Assembly: GCA_021741285.1 (NCBI GenBank)
Contig: JAIOYD010000002.1
Span: forward strand, 1-22,991
DNA length: 22,991 nt
From: Rickettsiaceae bacterium
GTDB taxonomy: Bacteria > Pseudomonadota > Alphaproteobacteria > Rickettsiales > Rickettsiaceae
Direction: 5' to 3'
The position numbers were made by a program, and so were the translations under genes. The stretch's first letter is position 1. Each line of letters opens with the position of its first letter. Below are positions 17,328 to 22,991 of the stretch, piece by piece. The notes below the pieces were generated by a model that ran no database searches, was not told the DNA's origin, and saw only the letters and a list, made by a program, of their open reading frames with translations.

Positions 17328-18618
17328 GCAAATTACTTATTACTTCAATTACAGCGGTATCAACAGAAACATCTTGTATTTCACCAGATTCTCTGTGCTT
17401 CAACTCTACTAAATCACTACCAGCTTTTTTAGGACCAACAATAATTTGCCACGGCGATCCTATCAAATCATGAATCGCAAATTTTGCTCCTGCGCTATCG
17501 CTTGTATCGTCATATAATATATCGATATTTTTGTTTACAAACTGATTATATAAATCATTAGAAATTTCATTACATTTATCATCTTTAATATTTAAATTAA
17601 TTATCGAAGCTTTGAATGGCGCAACTTGTATCGGCCAAATTATTCCTCGCTCATCATGACTCACTTCAATTATTGCTGCAACTAATCGCGAAATACCAAT
17701 GCCGTATGACCCCATTTGAATCGGCACCCGCTTACCGTTACTATCATTAACCGTAGCATTCATAGCTTTTGAGTACTTATCTCCAAAGTTAAAAATATGC
17801 CCGACTTCTATACCCTTTCTGACCGACAACTCACTCTTATTTAATGGACATTTTTCAGGATCATGCTTTTCCTCTGTGGCTGCATAAAGCGACTTAAGAA
17901 GAGTTATGTCACCAGCCAGAGTGTCTTCTAAAATATCAAATTTCTTATCGTAATACAACGTGCTTTCTCCCGTATCTGCAACCACATGAAACTCATGACT
18001 CAACTCACCACCGATCTCACCAGGATCAGCAGCAAGGGGAATTGCATTTAATCCTAAATCTTTAAAGGTACGCATATATGCAACAAACATCTGATCATAG
18101 GTATTAATAGCACTCTCCATGTCAATATCAAGTGAGTACGCGTCTTTCATTAAAAATTCTCTACCACGCATAACGCCAAAGCGAGGTCTAATTTCGTCAC
18201 GAAATTTCCACTGAATTTGATACAGTACTTTTGGCAATTCTTTATACGATTGAAAACTATTACGAACAATGTCAGTTATTAATTCTTCATTTGTTGGGCC
18301 AAATAATAAATCATGGTCATGCCTATCTTTAAAACTAAGCATTTCTCTACCATAAACATCAAAACGCCCGGATTCACGCCATAGACCCGCATCTTGCACA
18401 CATGGCATTAATAACTCAACAAAACCTGATGCATCCATATTAAAACGCACGATATTTTCAATATTCTTGAGAACCTTTAAACCAAGTGGCAACCAGCTAT
18501 AAATTCCCGATGCAGACTGTCTTATCATACCACTACGAAGCATAAGCAAATGTGATATCACCTGCGCCTCAACTGGCTTTTCTTTTAATACTGGTAAAAA
18601 ATACTTAGACAATAACAT
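17317..18618 (-). CDS. proS: Prolyl-tRNA synthetase, short alphaproteobacterial type
   Basis: ProRS charges tRNA-Pro. The 433-residue protein has class II motif 2 around residues 138-160 ([10 protein letters not shown], then [11 protein letters not shown]), motif 3 at about 303-316 ([13 protein letters not shown]), and a C-terminal anticodon-binding domain (about 325-433). E. coli-type enzymes carry an editing insertion of about 180 residues between motifs 2 and 3; here that region is short, as in other alphaproteobacteria, so misacylated Ala-tRNA-Pro would need a separate editing protein. It is the first gene of a proS-lolC-lolD run with overlapping ends. Confidence 0.96.
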   Translation of the reverse strand: MLLSKYFLPVLKEKPVEAQVISHLLMLRSGMIRQSASGIYSWLPLGLKVLKNIENIVRFNMDASGFVELLMPCVQDAGLWRESGRFDVYGREMLSFKDRHDHDLLFGPTNEELITDIVRNSFQSYKELPKVLYQIQWKFRDEIRPRFGVMRGREFLMKDAYSLDIDMESAINTYDQMFVAYMRTFKDLGLNAIPLAADPGEIGGELSHEFHVVADTGESTLYYDKKFDILEDTLAGDITLLKSLYAATEEKHDPEKCPLNKSELSVRKGIEVGHIFNFGDKYSKAMNATVNDSNGKRVPIQMGSYGIGISRLVAAIIEVSHDERGIIWPIQVAPFKASIINLNIKDDKCNEISNDLYNQFVNKNIDILYDDTSDSAGAKFAIHDLIGSPWQIIVGPKKAGSDLVELKHRESGEIQDVSVDTAVIEVISNLHVK

Positions 18619-18673
18619 AATTTAATACTAACTTATTCTACTTTATAAAAACCATAATACGCCTGACTCTCAG

Positions 18674-18705
18674 CTCCTTTTCGTCATTACCACAAAACGA
18701 AGGAG
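18674..18705. repeat. Imperfect inverted repeat between folE and proS
   Basis: CTCCTTTTCGT (18674-18684) pairs with ACGAAGGAG (18697-18705) with a 2-base bulge and a 12-base loop. It lies 12 bases downstream of the folE stop on the minus strand. No U run follows, so a terminator is unlikely; a palindromic intergenic repeat or an mRNA end-protecting hairpin is possible. Confidence 0.45.
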
Positions 18706-18716
18706 ACATATGCAGC

Positions 18717-19289
18717 CTAGCCCTTTCTAATCATACTACCAAACTCCTGACGCTTTTCATGGCTATCTAAATATACACCAGTAAAATGACTAGATTCAAG
18801 TATACTTCCTTCTTTTAAAGTGCCCCTTGTTGTCATGCAACTATGTGTTGCCGAAACTCTAACTGCCACTCCTTTCGGCTTCAAATATTCCTGTAAAGAG
18901 GAAGCGATATTAGCCGTCATTCTTTCTTGAATCTGCAAACGCTTAGAAAACACGTCCACTAATCTGGCCATTTTACTAACTCCCACGACTACCCCATCAG
19001 GCACATATGCAATATCTACTGTACCAGAAAATGGTAACATGTGATGTTCACATATAGAAGTAAAGTTGATCGATTTTAGCAACACTACATCATTATATTC
19101 ACTAATATCATGAAATCTCTTATTTAAGACTTTAGCAACATCCTGAGCATAGCCTTCAAAGAGCTCATGATAACTCTTAACAACTCTTGTGGGAGTATCC
19201 TTCAGCCCTTCTCTGGAAGTATCTTCTCCAATATACTCAAGCAATAATTTTACTGCGTTTTCTGCTTCTTCTTTTGTTGGCTTTCCCAC
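18717..19289 (-). CDS. folE: GTP cyclohydrolase I
   Basis: FolE converts GTP to 7,8-dihydroneopterin triphosphate, the shared precursor of folates and, through QueD, of queuosine. The 190-residue protein carries the zinc ligands C80 and H83 (CEHH) and C151 (HSCMTTRG), with H82 and H149 matching the other active-site histidines. The spacing equals that of the E. coli enzyme (Cys110, His113, Cys181). The N terminus (GKPTKEEAENAVKLLLEYIGED) matches alphaproteobacterial FolE. The start is GTG at 19289-19287, because an in-frame TAG lies two codons upstream and no other start is available. The leader carries a folE-motif (THF-II) riboswitch, which implies control by reduced folate. Confidence 0.95.
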   Translation of the reverse strand: MGKPTKEEAENAVKLLLEYIGEDTSREGLKDTPTRVVKSYHELFEGYAQDVAKVLNKRFHDISEYNDVVLLKSINFTSICEHHMLPFSGTVDIAYVPDGVVVGVSKMARLVDVFSKRLQIQERMTANIASSLQEYLKPKGVAVRVSATHSCMTTRGTLKEGSILESSHFTGVYLDSHEKRQEFGSMIRKG

Positions 19290-19300
19290 TTTTTTCTAAT

Positions 19301-19398
19301 CTCTAAAATTCTTTTGCAGAGTTAACCATGACCCGTAGTCTACCCTCCCAAGCATTAGGATGGCATATATCTTATAGGTAAGGTATCCCGAGTCCATG
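19301..19398 (-). promoter_or_regulatory. folE RNA motif / THF-II (tetrahydrofolate) riboswitch
   Basis: On the minus strand a GC-richer structured RNA lies directly upstream of folE. P1 pairs 19398-19390 with 19334-19327 (eight pairs, one bulged G, one G-U). P2 pairs 19389-19385 with 19361-19357 and is capped by an AU hairpin. A third small hairpin is GUAG-A-CUAC at 19343-19335. The segments CAUCCUAAUGC and UUGGGAGGGUAG resemble the conserved core I recall for the alphaproteobacterial folE motif, later validated as the THF-II riboswitch. Downstream, CUCU (19321-19318) can pair with the AGAG (19304-19301) that precedes the GTG start, which suggests translational control. The class is assigned from memory of the motif and from gene context, not by a covariance search. 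Confidence 0.75.
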
Positions 19399-19422
19399 AT
19401 AAAATTGTTTTGCACATTGTTA

Positions 19423-20820
19423 TCATCGAGTTTGGTATAGGTTTCTAGCACAAATACAGACAAACATCAACCCACCAATTATCGCTATCAATCCTCCACC
19501 TCCGACCATACCCATGTATAACTTTGCAGAAAGGGGAATATCACTGCCTGGAGTTTTGCGAAGAACTCCATATCCACCAGCTAGGGCTAAGCCCGCTACA
19601 TGCAACAATTGGCCAAAAGTAATAATATAAATTTGCCACGCAGAAACCTTACTAGAAACACCAGTTTTCCAGCCTTCTAAAGCGTCATATAGTATATAAA
19701 TAACGCCATCTGAGTAACTTAGCGTTTTTTCTATTTCCGCTTTAAAACAAATTAAATATGCAAGCCCCATAAATGCCACACTAATCCCCACAATTGATCC
19801 ATGGTAATGCGCAGGAATCGTAACATTTACACCAGATATGATTGCCCCTATCAGCCCACCAGATAAGAACAGTAAAGTAGATGCCAAAAATGTGGCTGAT
19901 ACAAAAAGTGGCACATTTTTTGCCCTGTTTTTTAACAATTCAAATAATAGTACTAAAATAAAAAGCGTCGGTGCAACCCCTCCTGTGTAAATCATATGGA
20001 GAGTAAAAAATTCTTTAAATGAACCATCAGAAATATCATAATAAAAATGACCAATAAAAATAAAAAGTGCCATAATAAAATTAAGTGCCAGCAACATCTC
20101 GTAAATATTAGCATAAATTACCCTGCCACCTTTCCAAGCTTCGCTCAAAGCAAGCAAGGCCACCAACATCACTTGAGTATATACAAACTGCAACAAATGC
20201 CCGCCACTCCAAAAAAGCATTTCATAGTAGTAATCAATCTCAAGAGGGACAATGTTACTCAAATCATCAAGACTAAAATATGACAGTACAAAACAAACCC
20301 ACACACCAATGAATAATAATGCCGAAGTACATTTAGTAATGGCCATAATCCTGTCGCCATATGACTTACCTGGATCAGTTGAAAAATTAGAGCGCATAAA
20401 GCTCACACAGACTGTTTGTAAAGAGAAAATAAGAATTATCACACCAAAAAGACATAATCCTATTATAAAAATAAGATTCTCCAGCATTGGTACATAATTA
20501 TTCATTACTGGCTCTGATCCTGGGAACAAAGGACTAAGCGCCATAAGAAACATTCCACCAAGTCCTACTTTAGCATACAACGATTCAAACCCAGATTTAA
20601 CTTTTGATACACTCCAAATAATGCTGGTAATCGCAAGCAGCCACACTAGCACCGATAAATTTACATGAATCACTAAGGCCGTTCTAAATATTGCTGGATC
20701 AGAGAAAGTTTGTGCTATACCTGGCGTTCTTAATAATACTAAAATTACTGAATATAATCCAGCAATTGCCAGCGCCGCCACGCCATTTTTCAGCCAACTA
20801 ATGGAGGTTGGTACGATCAT
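19423..20820 (-). CDS. Orphan heme-copper oxidase subunit I-like membrane protein
   Basis: The 465-residue polytopic protein has about twelve hydrophobic segments and residual heme-copper oxidase landmarks: H52 in the second helix and the H338-Y-H340 pair matching the HFH motif that binds low-spin heme and the active-site heme. H208 (GGHLLQFVY) sits where the first CuB ligand of helix VI occurs. The helix VII pair, normally HH, reads H258-F259 (IGHFYYD), so one CuB ligand seems missing; H275 is nearby. No cross-linked tyrosine in the HPEVY arrangement is seen. No subunit II, III or cytochrome c partner is encoded nearby. Heme binding is likely; oxygen or NO reduction is doubtful. Its ATG overlaps the rnhB stop (ATGA). 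Confidence 0.7.
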   Translation of the reverse strand: MIVPTSISWLKNGVAALAIAGLYSVILVLLRTPGIAQTFSDPAIFRTALVIHVNLSVLVWLLAITSIIWSVSKVKSGFESLYAKVGLGGMFLMALSPLFPGSEPVMNNYVPMLENLIFIIGLCLFGVIILIFSLQTVCVSFMRSNFSTDPGKSYGDRIMAITKCTSALLFIGVWVCFVLSYFSLDDLSNIVPLEIDYYYEMLFWSGGHLLQFVYTQVMLVALLALSEAWKGGRVIYANIYEMLLALNFIMALFIFIGHFYYDISDGSFKEFFTLHMIYTGGVAPTLFILVLLFELLKNRAKNVPLFVSATFLASTLLFLSGGLIGAIISGVNVTIPAHYHGSIVGISVAFMGLAYLICFKAEIEKTLSYSDGVIYILYDALEGWKTGVSSKVSAWQIYIITFGQLLHVAGLALAGGYGVLRKTPGSDIPLSAKLYMGMVGGGGLIAIIGGLMFVCICARNLYQTR

Positions 20821-21401
20821 ACAATACCCTTAACTTTAAAACTTTTTCTATGATGCACAGAGCGCCCATGCTTTATTATTGCTTCCTTATGCTCTTTTGT
20901 TCCATAGCCTGCATTTTGATGCCACTTATACTCCGGAAATTTGTTTGACAAATCATTCATTAGCCTATCTCTTGTAACCTTAGCAATAATTGATGCCGCA
21001 GCTATTGAAATTGATTTATCATCACCTTTTATTATGCTCAAAAACCTTTGATCACCAAATTTCATATTGCCATCAACTAGTACGATATCAGCTTTCACCT
21101 TAAGAGCACAAACTGCTAGGCGGCAGGCTTTTATCGTTGCTTGCAATATATTTATCTCATCAATTTCGTCAGAGCCGACAATTCCCACAGACCAGACGTA
21201 ATGAGATGTTATATAGTGATAAATATCCTCTCTTTTCTTTTTGGAAAGCTTCTTGGAATCTCTGATACCTTTGATGATATTATTTTGATCTACTATAACA
21301 GCTGCTGCCACCACTGGACCAGCAAGTGGCCCTCTGCCGGCTTCATCAACACCTGCAATAATTTTACCAAAAAATCTCTGCTCAATTTCTAAGTCGGTCA
21401 T
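20817..21401 (-). CDS. rnhB: Ribonuclease HII
   Basis: RNase HII cuts RNA in RNA:DNA hybrids and starts removal of misincorporated ribonucleotides. The 194-residue protein has the catalytic carboxylates D19 and E20 (GVDEAGRG), D110 (LVDGN) and D127 (IKGDD), the DSKKLSKKKR segment, and the IAAASIIAKVTRDRLM helix. Length matches the compact bacterial form. The start at 21401 lies only seven bases after a perfect -10 sequence, suggesting a leaderless transcript. Its stop overlaps the start of the oxidase-like gene by four bases. Confidence 0.96.
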   Translation of the reverse strand: MTDLEIEQRFFGKIIAGVDEAGRGPLAGPVVAAAVIVDQNNIIKGIRDSKKLSKKKREDIYHYITSHYVWSVGIVGSDEIDEINILQATIKACRLAVCALKVKADIVLVDGNMKFGDQRFLSIIKGDDKSISIAAASIIAKVTRDRLMNDLSNKFPEYKWHQNAGYGTKEHKEAIIKHGRSVHHRKSFKVKGIV

Positions 21402-21408
21402 GAGCTAT

Positions 21409-21436
21409 ATTATATCATTACCAGGTTAATTGTACA
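21409..21436 (-). promoter_or_regulatory. Candidate promoter directly upstream of rnhB
   Basis: A perfect TATAAT lies at 21414-21409 with TGTACA (21436-21431, four of six matches) 16 bases further upstream. The start site would fall at about the A of the rnhB ATG (21401). Confidence 0.45.
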
Positions 21437-21437
21437 T

Positions 21438-21460
21438 ATAGACTTCCTGCATAAGTCTAT
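21438..21460. repeat. Hairpin between rsmE and rnhB
   Basis: A perfect 8-bp inverted repeat (21438-21445 with 21453-21460, 7-base loop) lies 7 bases beyond the rsmE stop. On the minus strand it is not followed by a U run; on the plus strand TTTT follows. It may be a weak rsmE terminator or an mRNA 3' stabiliser. Confidence 0.4.
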
Positions 21461-21467
21461 TTTAATT

Positions 21468-22193
21468 CTAGTAATTGGATCTCTTCATTTGTACACATGC
21501 GAGTACTGCACTGACAGCCGTCTCAGTTCTAAGCACTGTATTACCTAAACTTATAGAGCATACACGATCATACGATTTAACCAGATTAGTTTCTTTTTCA
21601 GAAAAACCGCCTTCAGGACCAATTAAAACAGCCACCGCAGGCTTTATCTTTTTAATATCAAAAATATTACCCTTGCTTTCTGATTCGCAAGCAAAGATTA
21701 TCTGTTCAATTTGAGGTAATTTACAAAATTCAATAAGCTGCATTTCTTGCAAATATTCTGCCGGCTTAAACCTCTCACTCTGCTCTGTGGCTTGTATAAT
21801 ACATTTTTCAATCTTTTCCCTATTCATTTTCTTATATTGCGTTCTCTCGGACAAAAGTGGAATAATTTTGGTAACACCTAGCTGTATCGCCGACTTTATT
21901 GCTTCAATCATACGATCGGGTTTTATAAGGCAAAGCCCCAGTATTAGCTCTTTCTCCATTAACACCTCTCTTGTTTTAGACTCAACGCAAACACTCACAT
22001 AAGACTTGCCAACTAGCTCTTCTACCCTGACAATAAATTCCCCATCAACGTCATTAAACAACCTAAAAACATCTGCTTTTCTGAGACGCATCACTGAACT
22101 TAGGTAATGAAAATCTTCCTTTTCTATTTTTAAAGTTTGATTTTTATAAATTGACTGATTAGTATAAAGCCTAATTATATGAGAAAACTTCAT
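21468..22193 (-). CDS. rsmE: 16S rRNA (uracil-1498-N3)-methyltransferase RsmE
   Basis: RsmE methylates U1498 of 16S rRNA in the decoding region. The 241-residue protein has an N-terminal PUA-like domain (1-70, with HYLSSVMRLRKADVFRLFN) and a C-terminal SPOUT domain with the knot motifs IGPEGGFSEKE near 190-200 and LGNTVLRTETAVSAVLA near 215-233, matching the family's LG-x-ILRTETA. Length is normal. Its ATG faces the ATG of the SDHAF4 homologue with only seven bases between them, and no clear ribosome-binding site is seen. Confidence 0.95.
   Translation of the reverse strand: MKFSHIIRLYTNQSIYKNQTLKIEKEDFHYLSSVMRLRKADVFRLFNDVDGEFIVRVEELVGKSYVSVCVESKTREVLMEKELILGLCLIKPDRMIEAIKSAIQLGVTKIIPLLSERTQYKKMNREKIEKCIIQATEQSERFKPAEYLQEMQLIEFCKLPQIEQIIFACESESKGNIFDIKKIKPAVAVLIGPEGGFSEKETNLVKSYDRVCSISLGNTVLRTETAVSAVLACVQMKRSNY
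22151..22180 (+). promoter_or_regulatory. Candidate promoter of the SDHAF4 homologue, inside rsmE
   Basis: TTGACT (22151-22156) is followed at 17-18 bases by ATTATA/TTATAT (22174-22180). Transcription would begin near 22187, about 14 bases before the ATG at 22201. The site lies entirely within the first codons of rsmE on the other strand. Confidence 0.35.
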
Positions 22194-22200
22194 TAGCTAC

Positions 22201-22344
22201 ATGAAAGAAAATAATCTGAATAATACACCTACAACAGAAAAAAATTCAAGTAAAAACATGCCCGAAGAATTTGGTGGCCCGAAAGGACTAGAACCAACTA
22301 GGTATGGCGATTGGGAAAAGGGAGGAAGAGTTTCTGATTTTTAA
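22201..22344 (+). CDS. SDHAF4-type succinate dehydrogenase assembly factor (DUF1674)
   Basis: This 47-residue protein is a member of the DUF1674/SDHAF4 family, whose eukaryotic members bind flavinylated SdhA and help assemble succinate dehydrogenase. The conserved C terminus is complete: EFGGPKGLEPTRYGDWEKGG followed by RVSDF. The N-terminal 18 residues are polar and probably disordered, as in the family. A second in-frame ATG (22258) would leave only 28 residues; ATG 22201 better matches known lengths. It is encoded divergently from rsmE with seven bases between the start codons. No sdh genes are in the window, so its partner must be encoded elsewhere. Confidence 0.88.
   Translation: MKENNLNNTPTTEKNSSKNMPEEFGGPKGLEPTRYGDWEKGGRVSDF
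22220..22249 (-). promoter_or_regulatory. Candidate promoter of rsmE, inside the SDHAF4 homologue
   Basis: TTGAAT (22249-22244) and TATTAT (22225-22220, five of six matches) lie 18 bases apart on the minus strand. The start site would be near 22213, about 20 bases before the rsmE ATG, within the coding region of the divergent small gene. Confidence 0.4.
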
Positions 22345-22358
22345 TACACATAATACTT

Positions 22359-22426
22359 TTTGCCTAAGCTAAAATAGTTAGAGATTTTTAACAACAAAAT
22401 CACCTCCAGATATTAAGTTAGGCAAA
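22359..22426 (+). repeat. Long-range inverted repeat in the leader of the histidine kinase
   Basis: TTTGCCTAA (22359-22367) is perfectly complementary to TTAGGCAAA (22418-22426), with a 50-base loop. The loop contains a nine-base stretch (22399-22407) identical to the anti-Shine-Dalgarno end of 16S rRNA; its CCTC (22403-22406) could pair with GAGG (22445-22448), the likely ribosome-binding site of the kinase. This is the only structure seen in the 116-base gap. Confidence 0.4.
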
Positions 22427-22460
22427 GATATAACTGCAGAATTAGAGGAATTAATAAGAA

Positions 22461-22991
22461 TTGACTAAGATAAAACCACCTTTGATCATCATCTACACAG
22501 TCCTAGTCTTGGCACTTGCAGCCACGATAGAATGGAATAAGCCTGGAACCTTCTTTGTTGTAAGTACCTTTGGTCTTGCTGGCTTAATAGTGATAATTGC
22601 AATAAAACTACATTTTGGGAAAATTGATTTAACATCAGAGCAAAGCGCACATTCACAAAAACTACAATCATTGGGTGAGCTTTCGAGCGCTATTGCTCAT
22701 GATTTTAATAATCTTTTAACAGTAATTATTGGTAATAGCGATTTACTACTGAACCGCCATCCACATAGCGATAGCTCGTTTAAAGAAGCTTATCAAATAA
22801 AATCAAATGCCCTCAGAGGGGCAAAGCTTGTAAAGCAACTTCTTTCTTTTGCCAGAAAGTCTTCTATTCAACCAATAAATATTAATATTGCTGAGCTATT
22901 TACCGAGCTCAACCCTCTGTTTTCACAGCTACTCAGCGAGAAATATAAAATTGTGGTCACCAATATTGATAAAGATGCAATGATATACGCC
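22461..22991 (+). CDS. CckA-like sensor histidine kinase, N-terminal part (runs off the window)
   Basis: The first 177 codons are visible and open to the window end. Two transmembrane helices (about residues 7-24 and 30-50) are followed by a short linker and a HisKA dimerisation domain with phosphoacceptor H80 in the sequence AHDFNNLLTVIIGNSDLL. The HDFNN form is typical of CckA-type hybrid kinases of alphaproteobacteria. No PAS domain lies between the membrane part and the H-box, unlike Caulobacter CckA. The start is TTG at 22461: an in-frame stop at 22455-22457 excludes anything upstream and there is no early ATG. AGAGGA lies 11 bases before it. The ATPase domain and any receiver domain lie outside the window, so CckA identity is provisional. 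Confidence 0.75.
   Translation, partial: MTKIKPPLIIIYTVLVLALAATIEWNKPGTFFVVSTFGLAGLIVIIAIKLHFGKIDLTSEQSAHSQKLQSLGELSSAIAHDFNNLLTVIIGNSDLLLNRHPHSDSSFKEAYQIKSNALRGAKLVKQLLSFARKSSIQPININIAELFTELNPLFSQLLSEKYKIVVTNIDKDAMIYA

Noticed and set aside
19296..19397. A 33-codon open frame directly upstream of and in frame with folE, separated by one TAG
   Set aside because: It lacks a ribosome-binding site, and its sequence is fully explained by the riboswitch helices; FolE proteins do not have such an N-terminal extension.
22345..22402. A minus-strand Shine-Dalgarno match followed by a short TTG-started frame of about 18 codons
   Set aside because: Too short and without recognisable sequence; the same bases are better viewed as an anti-Shine-Dalgarno mimic on the plus strand.
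22412..22468. Possible small coding frame (…KLGKDITAELEELIRID) ending over the kinase TTG start
   Set aside because: It has no ATG, GTG or TTG start, and the upstream frame closes at 22379-22381. Only an ATT start would work. It may be chance or a gene remnant.

Overview
The window reads as a chromosomal segment of an AT-rich alphaproteobacterium of the Rickettsiales, most likely Rickettsiaceae-like. The clues are: an ATP synthase cluster holding only F1 genes (atpHAGDC, no F0 genes); a short prolyl-tRNA synthetase without the editing insertion; a cysteine-free ribosomal protein L31; one LolC/E-type permease; a ProP-like metabolite:H+ symporter; an SDHAF4-type assembly factor; and a CckA-like kinase. 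The species cannot be named from sequence alone. The segment is gene-dense: no stretch over about 135 bases lacks a gene, and there are no tRNAs, rRNAs, insertion sequences or CRISPR arrays.

Layout. Positions 1-7024 lie on the minus strand and read, in transcription order: MHS transporter, atpH, atpA, atpG, a 4-oxalocrotonate tautomerase-family gene, atpD, atpC, queD and a cutA cut by the window edge. A compact divergent promoter region (7025-7106) separates this from ruvA-ruvB on the plus strand. Next, on the minus strand, is a stand-alone gene fusing a nucleotidyltransferase to a HEPN domain, with its own promoter and flanking inverted repeats. The translation and transcription block follows: rpmB-rpmE with its own promoter, and rimP-nusA-infB-rbfA (no ylxR between nusA and infB). 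Upstream lie proS-lolC-lolD, folE behind a riboswitch, an orphan heme-copper-oxidase-like membrane protein, rnhB and rsmE, all minus. On the plus strand at the right end are a 47-residue SDHAF4 homologue and the first 177 codons of a CckA-like histidine kinase.

How the parts work together. FolE makes dihydroneopterin triphosphate, the substrate of QueD, so the window carries the first two steps of queuosine biosynthesis as well as the folate entry step. ProRS, RimP, NusA, IF-2, RbfA, L28, L31 and RsmE serve translation and transcription. RuvAB and RNase HII serve DNA maintenance. LolC/D sorts lipoproteins.

The most interesting signals are regulatory. The rimP-nusA-infB operon appears to start at a near-consensus promoter inside the end of lolD. 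Its leader is only about 60 nt long and is mostly two tandem hairpins, the second a textbook intrinsic terminator ending 13 nt before the rimP start codon. This suggests attenuation sensed by the encoded NusA. folE is preceded by an RNA that matches what I recall of the alphaproteobacterial folE motif (THF-II riboswitch). Other points of interest are the tautomerase inside the ATP synthase cluster, the fused NTase-HEPN protein without the usual HEPN RNase histidine, and the oxidase-like protein whose copper site seems incomplete.
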